Source: Metabacillus crassostreae
Lineage (GTDB): Bacteria; Bacillota; Bacilli; Bacillales; Bacillaceae
Reading direction: 5' to 3'
DNA: 64,000 nt
Assembly: GCF_016908395.1 (NCBI RefSeq)
Contig: NZ_JAFBDU010000004.1
Location: forward strand, 124,001 to 188,000
Both the position numbers and the translations under genes were made by a program. The notes under the pieces are model-generated. The model searched no databases. It was not told the origin of the DNA and worked only from the letters and a program-made list of their open reading frames with translations. The stretch's first letter is position 1; each line of letters starts with the position of its first letter. Below are positions 8,447-16,406 of this stretch, in pieces.

Positions 8447-8484
8447 ACAGGTAACTTTCTCATTAAGGAAGTTACCTGTTTTTT
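8447..8484 (+). terminator. Rho-independent terminator after the hydrolase
   Basis: An 11-bp stem (ACAGGTAACTT / AAGTTACCTGT) is followed by a T run; it can also serve the convergent DUF3021 gene. Confidence 0.85.
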
Positions 8485-8500
8485 AAGGTCATTGAAAAAT

Positions 8501-8908
8501 CTATGGCTTTTTTACGGAATTGTTCATTTCTTTTTCTAATCTTTTAAAGTACATTTGAATGCCATACCAAAAAATAAGATAAACAATTACAAAGCTACCA
8601 ATACCTAGTGTAAGTGGGAGAGGTTCAAGAGGAAGCCAACCAATAAATATGGCTAATGGAAGCCAAATCATGATGGAGAATAGAAAGTGTATAATCGTTT
8701 GTTTTAGTGGACTCCATGTTTCAATATCGAATATAAGTGAAGCTGAACCAAAATAAATACCCATTACAATACTTCCTAACATATTGCTCCATATTATCGG
8801 CACAGAGGCTTCAATTCCTTGTAACATCATTATTGTTAAGGCTATGAAGATGAAAAATGCAGAAAAGCCTAATCCAAAAAAGCTTCGCCTTAATCCTTCA
8901 ATTATCAT
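8501..8908 (-). CDS. DUF3021 four-helix membrane protein
   Basis: The 135-residue protein is almost entirely four hydrophobic helices with short charged ends (RRSFFGLGFSAFFIFIALTI near the N-terminus, LEKEMNNSVKKP at the C-terminus). It matches the DUF3021 family, which is regularly encoded right after LytTR-type regulators in Firmicutes, as here. Its ATG overlaps the end of the LytTR gene by 11 bases, so translation is probably coupled. By analogy the membrane protein may restrain or sense for the regulator, but this is inferred from context only. Confidence 0.82.
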   Translation of the reverse strand: MIIEGLRRSFFGLGFSAFFIFIALTIMMLQGIEASVPIIWSNMLGSIVMGIYFGSASLIFDIETWSPLKQTIIHFLFSIMIWLPLAIFIGWLPLEPLPLTLGIGSFVIVYLIFWYGIQMYFKRLEKEMNNSVKKP

Positions 8909-9359
8909 GTCGATCAGCTCCTAAAATTATTTTTTGTTTAATCTCATGGACATATTTTCTAGAAACATATTCCTTACTTCCAGATTCAAAAAAAACACAA
9001 AGGTTTCCGTTAAAAGCTAACTCAAAGCGTGCAATCTTGTTAAGGTTACCGATTGCCGACTTTGAAAAACGAGAAAACTCATGGTTTACCAAAAGCTGTT
9101 CTAATTCATATAACTTCATATTTACTTCAATAGAGTGCTTGTGTATTGAAGCAAATACCTTACGATTTCGAGCATATACATAATCAATTTCATCTGGGGA
9201 GAGAAGTATAGACTTCTCATTCTCTACCCCTACAATTCGTCTTAGTGACTGTTGGTTTAGCTTCTTGACTAAATCTTCAACCTCTTTTGTCCAAACCTTT
9301 GCATGAATCGTCACATGTGTTTCTTCATATTTTTCATTGATATCAATGTTCAGCTTCAA
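8898..9359 (-). CDS. LytTR-family DNA-binding transcriptional regulator
   Basis: The 153-residue protein has a short N-terminal region and a C-terminal LytTR DNA-binding domain (about residues 55-150), with SPDEIDYVYARNRKVFASIHKHSIEVNMKLYELEQLL and FSRFSKSAIGNLNKIARFE as typical elements. There is no receiver domain, so it is not a classical response regulator. TTG at 9359 is chosen because AGGAGG lies 8 bases upstream; the frame is open further upstream (to 9398) but without a better start. It forms a two-gene unit with the DUF3021 gene. Such pairs usually regulate their own operon and a neighbouring target, but no target is evident next to it here. Confidence 0.87.
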   Translation of the reverse strand: MKLNIDINEKYEETHVTIHAKVWTKEVEDLVKKLNQQSLRRIVGVENEKSILLSPDEIDYVYARNRKVFASIHKHSIEVNMKLYELEQLLVNHEFSRFSKSAIGNLNKIARFELAFNGNLCVFFESGSKEYVSRKYVHEIKQKIILGADRHDN

Positions 9360-9558
9360 TAGTTTTCCTCCTTCCCTGTTATTACTATAGCAACACACTT
9401 TTAGTTGAGGAGTAAAAATGACATAACTTGCTTAAAGTTATGGATAACCGGTTTATATAGATGTATGAATTGTTTGTTAAACTTCATTTCACTGATTGGT
9501 GATGTAAAGCTAATTTACCATGAAACGACACCCGATTTTCACAAAAAATAGAAAAAAT

Positions 9559-9587
9559 TTGCTTTCTCACGCTTTATCTGATATTCT
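9559..9587 (+). promoter_or_regulatory. SigA-type promoter for the cold shock gene
   Basis: TTGCTT (9559-9564) and TATTCT (9582-9587) are separated by 17 bases. A transcript from here would carry a 5' leader of about 140 nt, typical of cold-shock genes whose mRNA structure changes with temperature. The rest of the 9360-9731 gap shows no gene. Confidence 0.5.
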
Positions 9588-9731
9588 TAGAAAGAATTAT
9601 TTTTGTTCGGTCTGTAGGGAAAGAGTATTTAAACTTTTCGCCTTTGATATCTAATTGAGCAATTATAGTAATATTTAGTAGAGAATCTGCACATTAGTTG
9701 TGGATTATATCTACACCAGGAGGTAACACAT

Positions 9732-9932
9732 ATGCAACAAGGTACAGTAAAATGGTTTAACGCAGAAAAAGGATTCGGTTTCATCGAAACAGCAGGAGGA
9801 GAAGATGTATTCGTACATTTCTCAGCTATCCAAGGCGAAGGATTTAAATCTCTTGACGAAGGCCAAAAAGTGACTTTTGACACTGAGCAAGGTCAACGTG
9901 GACTTCAAGCTACTAACGTTAACAAAGCGTAA
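9732..9932 (+). CDS. cspC: Cold shock protein, CspC-like
   Basis: The 66-residue single cold-shock domain contains both RNA-binding motifs, KGFGFI (RNP1) and VFVHF (RNP2), and starts [17 protein letters not shown]. It is a nucleic-acid chaperone that keeps mRNA unstructured at low temperature and in stationary phase. Among B. subtilis paralogues it reads most like CspC ([27 protein letters not shown]), but paralogue assignment by eye is uncertain. A near-perfect AGGAGGT precedes the ATG. The gene stands alone with a long leader and its own terminator. Confidence 0.92.
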   Translation: MQQGTVKWFNAEKGFGFIETAGGEDVFVHFSAIQGEGFKSLDEGQKVTFDTEQGQRGLQATNVNKA

Positions 9933-9943
9933 TTAGCTTATAG

Positions 9944-9975
9944 AAAAGGACTCTTTTTAGAGTCCTTTTTTTATT
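9944..9975 (+). terminator. Rho-independent terminator after the cold shock gene
   Basis: AAAAGGACTCT and AGAGTCCTTTT form an 11-bp stem with a 4-nt loop followed by a T run. Confidence 0.92.
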
Positions 9976-10085
9976 ATGCTTTTTTATAGTATTCATTTTC
10001 AAAATTAACTAACTAGGATATTTGGATATCATATATAATAAACAGCCTTATTACTGGGCATATCAACATGAAGGGACCTGATTAG

Positions 10086-10277
10086 ATGAAATATTTAAAG
10101 TCACAAATGAAGCAATTGATTAAAGATAATCAAGAGCTACAAGCAAAGTTAGATAAGTTAAGAGAAGAGCATAGTCTCGAGAAAAATTTTGCGCTAAAAG
10201 CACTTTATCATTCAGAAGTAGCTGAAGGTGGTAAATACCAATTAGCATACCAAGCTCTTGATAAACCAAAGGATTAA
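10086..10277 (+). CDS. Small coiled-coil protein of unknown function
   Basis: A 63-residue hydrophilic protein. Residues 5-35 are Lys/Glu/Gln/Leu-rich with a heptad-like pattern, suggesting a coiled coil or helical hairpin; the C-terminus (GGKYQLAYQALDKPKD) is less charged. There is an AAGGGA ribosome binding site about 10 bases before ATG. Codon use is like the neighbours. It lies 39 bp upstream of ywbE on the same strand, so both may be cotranscribed. No family recognised. Confidence 0.55.
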   Translation: MKYLKSQMKQLIKDNQELQAKLDKLREEHSLEKNFALKALYHSEVAEGGKYQLAYQALDKPKD

Positions 10278-10316
10278 GGTGGAGATTAAATTCTTAAAAT
10301 GAAAGGAGAGTAATGA

Positions 10317-10511
10317 ATGCCTGGTACAAAACGCGAAAACATTAACATTGGTGTAAAAGTGAAGGTGGTACAAAAACAGGACCAAAGATCAGGAAAGTTA
10401 ACTGAAGGTGTTGTTTCAAAGATACTGACAAATTCACCTAATCATCCACATGGTATCAAAGTGATGTTAGAGTCTGGAACTGTAGGAAGAGTAAAAGAAA
10501 TTCTCAATTAA
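10317..10511 (+). CDS. ywbE: YwbE family protein
   Basis: The 64-residue basic protein matches the YwbE (DUF2196) family, with RENINIGVKVKVVQKQDQRSGKLTEGVVSKILTNSPNHPHGIKVML, a short beta-rich fold of unknown function conserved in many bacteria. ATG at 10317 is the in-frame start with GAAAGGAGAG upstream; an ATG four bases earlier is out of frame. Length equals the usual family length. Confidence 0.88.
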   Translation: MPGTKRENINIGVKVKVVQKQDQRSGKLTEGVVSKILTNSPNHPHGIKVMLESGTVGRVKEILN

Positions 10512-10562
10512 TTTTGTGATACACATGGTATTAATTAAATTATTTCATAAACACACAATATA

Positions 10563-10600
10563 ACCAGCTTGCCCTAAAATGACTTGGGAAGGCTGGTTTA
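10563..10600 (+). terminator. Rho-independent terminator after ywbE
   Basis: Imperfect stem ACCAGC.TTGCCC / GGGAAGGCTGGT followed by T-rich DNA. It lies between convergent genes and may work for both. Confidence 0.75.
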
Positions 10601-10610
10601 TTTATTTTGC

Positions 10611-10916
10611 TTAAGTGAGCTTGCTTACCTTAAAGAATTTTATAATCACATATTTATATAAATATATTCCTAGTAAACTCACTAAACATAGAGTCGTAAA
10701 GAGAAATATTAATGATATTATAGGTTGAATTTTAAAGGCATAAAGAAATTGATCAATTACATAAATTTTTTGTGGATCTGTCACTGTTGTTGGGGTGAAG
10801 GTTAGCTTGCTTTTCCAATCATCTTCATATGCTAAATAGCTAGCAGTCCACGAAGTAAAGAAAAAGGTATATCCAAAAATTAATACTAGTGATAAACCAG
10901 TTAGTAGTTTTTTCAT
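10611..10916 (-). CDS. Two-helix membrane protein, possibly YjdJ-like (DUF4306)
   Basis: The 101-residue protein has an N-terminal hydrophobic segment (about 5-28) and a second one (about 68-90), with an external stretch between them (YEDDWKSKLTFTPTTVTDPQKIYVIDQFLYAFKIQP). The pattern W-x-x-S-x-x-x-x ... D-x-x-I-x-x-x-D-x-x-x-Y-A resembles YjdJ/DUF4306 proteins of Bacillus, but I recognise this only loosely. ATG at 10916 has an AGGAGG-type site upstream. Monocistronic; function unknown. Confidence 0.55.
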   Translation of the reverse strand: MKKLLTGLSLVLIFGYTFFFTSWTASYLAYEDDWKSKLTFTPTTVTDPQKIYVIDQFLYAFKIQPIISLIFLFTTLCLVSLLGIYLYKYVIIKFFKVSKLT

Positions 10917-11009
10917 AAATTATCCTCCTTTTCGTTAATTAAATTCTACCATTAATTTACAATATAGAGATGAGATTAGATAGGTATATATGAAAAAATT
11001 AAATTTATG

Positions 11010-11035
11010 TGTAACATTTATCGTATAAAGACGTG
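11010..11035 (+). promoter_or_regulatory. ECF-type autoregulatory promoter for the sigma factor operon
   Basis: TGTAAC (11010-11015), exactly 16 bases, then CGTG (11032-11035). This closely follows the ECF consensus TGAAAC-N16-CGTC/A used by SigM/SigW-type factors. The leader of about 110 nt to the sigma gene contains a small hairpin (CTCCTTC / GAAGGAG near 11070-11087). Confidence 0.72.
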
Positions 11036-11153
11036 TTATTAATAAGCGTTGATATCTTAATGTGATAGCTCCTTCAAAGGAAGGAGATTTTCACGAGGTT
11101 ATAGATGCTGTTAAAAAGCAAACATAATAAATATACCGACTAGGGGCACAGGG

Positions 11154-11681
11154 ATGAATTTCGGTCAAAAAAGTGAATTAGATCAATTGTATAGAGAGTA
11201 TGCAAAACCCCTTTATTATTTTTTACTTAAAATGTCTGGATCGAGTCATTTAGCAGAAGACCTAACACAGGAGACCTTTGTTCGAGCTACAGTTTCATTA
11301 TCGTTTTACGATCAGGGAGATGTTCGGGGATGGCTTTTTAAGGTTGCTAGAAATGCATATTTAGATGAATGGCGTCGACAGCAAAGGAGAAAGAGATTTC
11401 CTTTTGTGGCTTCTTTATTCCGAGCAGAAGAAATGATAAGTCCATATGGTTTACCAGAAGAAGAGCTGATTAATGCGGAAGAGAATCAAGATTTATTAAG
11501 ATTATTAAGCTATTTACCTGAGCAATATCGAAGTATTTTATATTTAAAAGAATACGAAAACTTTAGTTATATAGAAATTCAAGAAGCACTGGATTTAACG
11601 GAAAATCAAGTAAAGGTAACACTACATCGAGCCAGAAAAAGATTAGCTCAGCTAGCAAATAACAAAGGGTGGGTGAAATAG
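11154..11681 (+). CDS. ECF (group IV) RNA polymerase sigma factor
   Basis: The 175-residue protein has region 2 (LYREYAKPLYYFLLKMSGSSHLAEDLTQETFVRA ... DVRGWLFKVARNAYLDEWRRQ), which binds core enzyme and the -10, and region 4 (LPEQYRSILYLKEYENFSYIEIQEALDLTENQVKVTLHRARKRL), the -35 binding helix-turn-helix. There is no region 1 or 3, as in ECF sigmas. Start ATG follows AGGGG. The stop codon directly touches the ATG of the next gene, a membrane protein with the anti-sigma layout. An ECF-like promoter lies upstream, so the factor probably drives its own operon when released. The nearest B. subtilis group (SigM/SigY/SigV) cannot be decided by eye. Confidence 0.93.
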   Translation: MNFGQKSELDQLYREYAKPLYYFLLKMSGSSHLAEDLTQETFVRATVSLSFYDQGDVRGWLFKVARNAYLDEWRRQQRRKRFPFVASLFRAEEMISPYGLPEEELINAEENQDLLRLLSYLPEQYRSILYLKEYENFSYIEIQEALDLTENQVKVTLHRARKRLAQLANNKGWVK

Positions 11682-12683
11682 ATGTCAGAATGGAATAAAG
11701 AGAGAGAAAAGAAAATTTTAATGAAATATCGATTTACATTAACAATAAAAATCATCAAAATTATTTTTGCCTGCTTATTTATATTTTGGATATATATGAG
11801 TATTGTGAATATCAGTTTTTCCTTTACTCAATCAGACCGCAAACACACGTATTATAGTAAATTAGCAACTGATTGGACAATACCGAATTTGTACGAGGAA
11901 TTTGGTGAACCGGCTCATTCTGAAATCACACCATTTTTAACACAGAAAATATCATATCCAGTTTCACAAATGGTCGGGAAGGAAAGCAAGATGGTTGGTG
12001 AAGTTAACGTAAATAAAACTTTATTTCCTTTCTTCTCAACAAAATCAATCGATTATTACCAAAATAACCTTGAAGAAAGATATCGGTTCTTTTTACCTGA
12101 GCATCCAGAAACAGGTGAAACTTTATCCGCAGAAGGTGAAAATGGAGTGTGGACCAAGCTTGAGAAAATTCATGAAGGTACAGTTGCTGAAGTCTCTTTT
12201 TCAACAACGGACTTTATGACAGCAGAGGAATTAGTCTCTTTGCTTGAGCCATTTGATCTTGATATCCTGTGGGCTCCTTTATATACAGGGGAATTTAGAG
12301 AATTTGAACCTTCTGGTTATGGTGGTGGTGGAAATTCAATTTCGATTTTCGATACTTACGGCTTAACCGGTGGAAGAGAAACAGAAGATGATTATATGTC
12401 AGAAGGTAAAATGCAGAATCTTACGGAAGAAACTCTCGAGGAAAGTAAAAAAATGATGCTTACGAATATGGATGATTTATTAAAAAATGAATCAAAAAGC
12501 TATTATGAAAACTTTCTTGGTTTATATTTTCTAGAAGAACGCTACAGCTATTTAAAACAAAACGGATTTCAAGTATATGGAGCTGTTGTGACAGGACCTG
12601 TGAAGGAGCTTTTAAAGCTGAAGGATGTTAAGCAGCTAAGGAGTCCAAGTCTTGGGGAATTGGATTATTGGAATTGGGAATGA
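11682..12683 (+). CDS. Anti-sigma factor with Sigma_reg N/C domains
   Basis: A 333-residue type-II membrane protein. The short cytoplasmic N-terminus (SEWNKEREKKILMKYRFTLTIKIIK) fits the 'sigma factor regulator N-terminal' pattern, and one membrane helix lies at about residues 27-50. The large extracytoplasmic part ends in a region resembling the 'sigma factor regulator C-terminal' domain (VSFSTTDFMTAEELVSLLEPFDLDILWAPLYTGE). In such pairs the cytoplasmic tail holds the sigma factor and the outer domain senses an envelope signal. The gene begins immediately at the sigma stop codon, so translation is coupled. Assignment rests on architecture and context. Confidence 0.8.
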   Translation: MSEWNKEREKKILMKYRFTLTIKIIKIIFACLFIFWIYMSIVNISFSFTQSDRKHTYYSKLATDWTIPNLYEEFGEPAHSEITPFLTQKISYPVSQMVGKESKMVGEVNVNKTLFPFFSTKSIDYYQNNLEERYRFFLPEHPETGETLSAEGENGVWTKLEKIHEGTVAEVSFSTTDFMTAEELVSLLEPFDLDILWAPLYTGEFREFEPSGYGGGGNSISIFDTYGLTGGRETEDDYMSEGKMQNLTEETLEESKKMMLTNMDDLLKNESKSYYENFLGLYFLEERYSYLKQNGFQVYGAVVTGPVKELLKLKDVKQLRSPSLGELDYWNWE

Positions 12684-12721
12684 AGTCTTAGATATACACT
12701 TTGAAAAAGCAGGGGTCTTAT

Positions 12722-13258
12722 ATGAACATATCACTGAAAAAATTAGATTTACATGATGCACAGAATTTATTTGCATTCGAGCTTGAAAATAGAGCATTTT
12801 TCGAAAAGATGGTGCCTTCAAGAGGTGATGATTATTATCAGTTTGATTATTTTCTCAAAAAGCATGAAGATCTATTAAATGAACAAAAAGAAGGAAAGTC
12901 CTTGTTCTATTTAATAATAGATCTAAACGGTCATATTTGTGGTCGGATGAATATTGTTGATCTTGATGGAGGTATAAAAACAACTGGTCACCTGGGATAT
13001 CGGGTGGGCAAGAAATACACTGGCAAAGGTGTTGCTAGTCAGGCTCTGCAAGTGTTATTGAATTCTATCAGTGAAGAAGGTATTAATGAAATTAGGGCAA
13101 AGACAACTACTAATAATATTGCCTCTCAAAAGGTTTTGGAGAAGAATGGGTTTGAGAGAGTAAGTTCAAGTGATGATTCATTTCTAATGAATGGAGAGAA
13201 GCTATCGTTTGTTACCTATAGGTGTTTGATAAAAATTAGAAAAGAGGATGGGACATAA
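12722..13258 (+). CDS. GNAT-family N-acetyltransferase (RimJ/RimL-like)
   Basis: The 178-residue protein shows the GNAT fold: N-terminal strand ISLKKLDLHDAQNLFAFELEN, then LFYLIIDLNGHICGRMNIVDLD, the acetyl-CoA loop YRVGKKYTGKGVASQAL (RxxGKG-type), and ASQKVLEKNGFERV. It resembles the ribosomal-protein-alanine acetyltransferase branch, whose members also modify small molecules; the substrate is unknown. ATG at 12722 is preferred over the upstream TTG because of AGGGG seven bases before it. Its last codons (G, T and the TAA stop) lie inside the terminal inverted repeat of the mobile-like element that follows. Confidence 0.88.
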   Translation: MNISLKKLDLHDAQNLFAFELENRAFFEKMVPSRGDDYYQFDYFLKKHEDLLNEQKEGKSLFYLIIDLNGHICGRMNIVDLDGGIKTTGHLGYRVGKKYTGKGVASQALQVLLNSISEEGINEIRAKTTTNNIASQKVLEKNGFERVSSSDDSFLMNGEKLSFVTYRCLIKIRKEDGT

Positions 13259-13586
13259 GTATTTAAGCTAATAATAAACCCGAATCATTAGGTGATATAT
13301 CAATTAACCATTCGCCTAATAGTTCGGGTTTTTATTTGCTGTCATCAATAGATTTTTTATTTTGCATACTAATTCTAAGAATTAGTGGAATGGAGCGGAA
13401 GACACTCGACTCCTACGGGAATTGAGGAAAGGCTGAGACCCCGCAGGCTTGCCGAGGAGGCTCAGCTTCCTCCCCGTGGAAAGCGAGTGTCTGCAGCGAA
13501 ATGGAACGAACTTGTTTCTTTCAGCTTAACTGAGTTTAGATTTGTTCGTCTTTTTGTATGTCTTCTTCAATTATGTCCCAGCCCCT
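13246..13586. mobile_element. MITE-like repeat element, copy 1
   Basis: About 340 bp bounded by inverted ends (GGGACATAA at 13250-13258; TTATGTCCC at 13571-13579, extending to GGCTGGGACATAATT-type). Copy 2 (21671-22008) matches it in inverse orientation and copy 3 (23412-23718) is a shorter relative. It contains a terminator-like hairpin (ACCCGAA ... TTCGGGT, 13278-13332) and a GC-rich core (13385-13515) with the arms AGACACTCG (13400-13408) and CGAGTGTCT (13484-13492). It fills the gap between convergent genes and has no coding capacity; a 68-residue frame inside it is not a gene. Confidence 0.8.
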
Positions 13587-13602
13587 TTTAAGTAAGTATC
13601 CT

Positions 13603-14220
13603 TCACTCATATAAACCATTCGCATAAATGCTCACAAGGTTATGAATAATCTCATCCATCGAAAAGCTTCCCTCGTTTTGGACAAGCTCCCACATAAACA
13701 TCTCATTTGAATAAAACCAGCCCCTAGCAACAAGAGATGGATCTAAATTAGCTCTTGCAAGGGAGTTTTCTTGTGCATATTTAATATCAATTGAGATTCT
13801 ATCTATAAATCGCTCTCTAATTTTGTACCATGCTTGGTCAATTTCAGGGGAGATTCCGATTGCTTCTTTTACGATAATCATCATGTTTTTTTCTTTTACT
13901 GCTAATGACAGAAATAGTCTTACTTGTTTTTGAATCAAATCAAATGCTTCATCCTTAGATTGAGGCTTAAATGGTATTTCTGCGATTTCATAGAATTGAT
14001 TCATTAGATCTTCCATCAAAATCATGAACAAGTCATCTTTATTTTTAAAATAAACATAGGCTGTGCCATAACCAGTATTTGCTTTCTTTATTATTTGGGA
14101 AATGGTAGCTTTTTGGAAGCCATTTTCTAGAAAAGCTTCCTTACCTGCTTCAAGCAGTTTTTTCCTAGTTTGCAGGGCTTGCTGTTTTCTTGGAGAAAGC
14201 TTGTCAATTGAATTTGTCAT
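13603..14220 (-). CDS. TetR-family transcriptional regulator, likely of the kyn operon
   Basis: The 205-residue protein has the TetR N-terminal helix-turn-helix (LLEAGKEAFLENGFQKATISQIIKKANTGYGTAYVYFKNKDDLF, about residues 20-65) and a divergent C-terminal ligand-binding and dimerisation domain (WFYSNEMFMWELVQNEG). It is transcribed divergently from kynU-kynB-kynA and the transporter. The gap between them contains a palindrome touching the kyn promoter, which makes it the probable local repressor. The inducer could be tryptophan, kynurenine or a related metabolite; this is inference. Confidence 0.9.
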   Translation of the reverse strand: MTNSIDKLSPRKQQALQTRKKLLEAGKEAFLENGFQKATISQIIKKANTGYGTAYVYFKNKDDLFMILMEDLMNQFYEIAEIPFKPQSKDEAFDLIQKQVRLFLSLAVKEKNMMIIVKEAIGISPEIDQAWYKIRERFIDRISIDIKYAQENSLARANLDPSLVARGWFYSNEMFMWELVQNEGSFSMDEIIHNLVSIYANGLYE

Positions 14221-14368
14221 GATTTCATTCCTTTCAAAATGACAACAATCTTTTATATGTAAAAGTACATTTAGCTATTAATTATATCCTTAGTGTACAG
14301 GGTAATAAAAGTTCTGACAACTTTGAGGATGCGATCATAATAGTGATTGCTGTATCATATTATATAAG

Positions 14369-14411
14369 TGACATTATGTCATTGACTTGGTGTCACTCAG
14401 AGATATATACT
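14369..14411 (+). promoter_or_regulatory. kyn operon promoter with overlapping palindromic operator
   Basis: TTGACT (14382-14387) and TATACT (14406-14411) are 18 bases apart. Directly upstream is the palindrome TGACATTATGTCA (14369-14381), touching the -35 box. A further TGTCA half-site lies at 14391-14395, within the promoter. A repressor bound here would block RNA polymerase, as expected for the adjacent TetR protein. The remaining part of the 14221-14448 gap shows no gene. Confidence 0.6.
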
Positions 14412-14448
14412 AATTGTAATAGAAAAATAGTTGGAAAGGTTGGTTATT

Positions 14449-15729
14449 ATGGCTAAATTTGATCATACGAAGAATTATGCAAAAAAGCTAGATGAGCTAG
14501 ATAACTTGGCACAATATCGTGAAGAATTTTATACAGATAAAACAGGAATTTACCTTGATGGCAATTCACTTGGACTTCTTTCAAAAAGAGCTGAAAAATC
14601 ACTGTTGGATTTATTAGATTCATGGAAAAGATATGGTATTGATGGTTGGACAAACGGAGAAAATCCATGGTTCTATTTGTCAGAAAAATTAGGGGAAGAA
14701 ATGGCACCGATTGTAGGAGCTAATGCTAAAGAGGTAGTTGTAAGCGGTTCCACCACGATAAATCTTCACCAATTAGTGTCAACATTTTATAAACCGGAAA
14801 ATCAAAGAACAAAGATTTTAGCTGATGAATTAAATTTTCCTAGTGACATCTATGCACTTAAAAGTCAGCTTAAGTTAAAAGGTTATGATCCTAAAGAAAA
14901 TCTTGTTGAAGTGAAAAGTGATGATGGTCATACACTTAACGAAGCTGATATTATTGCCGCCATGACAGAGGATATTGCACTTATTGTTTTACCAGGTGTT
15001 TTATATCGTAGCGGGCAAGTGCTAGATATGAAAAGGTTAACAGAAGAAGCTCATAAACGAAATATTGTAATAGGCTTTGATCTCTGTCACTCAGTTGGTT
15101 CAATTGTACATGAATTAAGTGAATGGGATGTTGATTTTGCTTTTTGGTGTAATTATAAGCATTTAAATGGTGGACCAGGAAGCACTGGTGGATTGTATGT
15201 GAATCAACGTCATTTCGGTTCAGAGCCAGGTTTAGCAGGTTGGTTCAGTTCAAGAAAAGATAAGCAATTTGATATGGATCATGAGTTAACACCAGCTGAT
15301 GATGCAGGAGCCTATCAAATAGGCACACCTAATATTTTCAGCATGGCGCCAATCATTGGAGCACTTTCGATGTTTAATGAAGTTGGCATGAAGCAAATTC
15401 GCGAGAAATCTCTTAAATTGACAAGCTATTTTATGGATTTAATCAATGTTGAGCTAGCTGGATTTGGGTTGAAGATTCGTAATCCGATCGAGGATCATAA
15501 AAGAGGTGGACATATTTATCTTGAGCATCCTGAAGCAGCAAGAATTTGTAAAGCACTAAAAGCTGATGGAGTAGTACCAGATTTTCGTACACCAAATGGT
15601 ATTCGTTTAGCACCAGTTGCTTTGTATAACACATATGAAGATATTTGGAATGCAGTTCAAATTTTAAAAAGTATTATGAAAGAAGAAAAATATAAAAAAT
15701 TTGAAAATAAGCGAGGAGTAGTTGCATAG
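14449..15729 (+). CDS. kynU: Kynureninase
   Basis: KynU is a PLP enzyme that cleaves kynurenine to anthranilate and alanine. The 426-residue protein has [14 protein letters not shown] near the N-terminus, the cofactor-binding [15 protein letters not shown], the DLCHSVGSI aspartate region, and the Schiff-base lysine in [16 protein letters not shown] (Lys237). The C-terminal [23 protein letters not shown] is also conserved. ATG at 14449 is chosen over an upstream TTG. It is the first gene of kynU-kynB-kynA and is separated by 3 bp from kynB. Length is normal for the family. Confidence 0.96.
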   Translation: MAKFDHTKNYAKKLDELDNLAQYREEFYTDKTGIYLDGNSLGLLSKRAEKSLLDLLDSWKRYGIDGWTNGENPWFYLSEKLGEEMAPIVGANAKEVVVSGSTTINLHQLVSTFYKPENQRTKILADELNFPSDIYALKSQLKLKGYDPKENLVEVKSDDGHTLNEADIIAAMTEDIALIVLPGVLYRSGQVLDMKRLTEEAHKRNIVIGFDLCHSVGSIVHELSEWDVDFAFWCNYKHLNGGPGSTGGLYVNQRHFGSEPGLAGWFSSRKDKQFDMDHELTPADDAGAYQIGTPNIFSMAPIIGALSMFNEVGMKQIREKSLKLTSYFMDLINVELAGFGLKIRNPIEDHKRGGHIYLEHPEAARICKALKADGVVPDFRTPNGIRLAPVALYNTYEDIWNAVQILKSIMKEEKYKKFENKRGVVA

Positions 15730-15732
15730 CTC

Positions 15733-16362
15733 ATGACATCAAATAAATGGATTGATATCTCACAGCCTTTAACAAATGATATTGCACATTGGCCTGGTGA
15801 TACACCTTTTTCCTATGAAACAACATTTACAAAGGAACAGACAGGATCTGTGAATATAGGAAAAATAACAACTAGCTTACACACTGGAACCCATATTGAT
15901 GCACCGTTTCATTTTAAAAATGATGGTGAAAAGGTACTTGATTTAGATATTAATATATATGTTGGTTCTGCTAAATTGATCGATGTGTCAGGATATAAAA
16001 AAATCGATGCTGAAGTATTAGGGAATTTTGAGTTAACAGGTGTTTCAAGGTTACTATTAAAAACTGTAAAAAGTAGTAACTCGGAATTATTTCCAAATGA
16101 AATTCCTTATTTATCAGAGGATATTGCTCCTTTTTTAAATGAAAAAGGAATCCGTTTATTAGGTGTTGATGTACCTTCTGTTGATCCCTTAGATAGCAAG
16201 GATATGGAAACACATCATGCTTTATACGAGCATCATATTCATATTTTAGAAAACATTGTTGTTGATCATGTTGAAGAGGGAAACTACGAATTAATCGCCC
16301 TGCCACTACCGATTCAAGGTGGTGACGGAAGTCCTGTACGTGCCGTTATAAGACAAATTTAA
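15733..16362 (+). CDS. kynB: Kynurenine formamidase (arylformamidase)
   Basis: The 209-residue cyclase-family protein hydrolyses N-formylkynurenine to kynurenine and formate, the second step of tryptophan breakdown. The metal-binding signature HTGTHIDAPFHF (about residues 53-64) and the conserved WIDISQPLTNDIAHWPGD and LLGVDVPSVDPLDSKDMETHHAL stretches are present. It sits between kynU and kynA in a tight operon, which supports the specific assignment over other cyclases. Confidence 0.95.
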   Translation: MTSNKWIDISQPLTNDIAHWPGDTPFSYETTFTKEQTGSVNIGKITTSLHTGTHIDAPFHFKNDGEKVLDLDINIYVGSAKLIDVSGYKKIDAEVLGNFELTGVSRLLLKTVKSSNSELFPNEIPYLSEDIAPFLNEKGIRLLGVDVPSVDPLDSKDMETHHALYEHHIHILENIVVDHVEEGNYELIALPLPIQGGDGSPVRAVIRQI

Positions 16363-16406
16363 AAGAATAGATTGATTTTATTGCAGTTTTAGAGGAGGAT
16401 AAAAAG

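Noticed and set aside
13385-13591. 68-codon ORF on the plus strand
   Set aside because: It lies wholly in the GC-rich core of repeat element copy 1; the frame is not kept in the other copies and there is no RBS.
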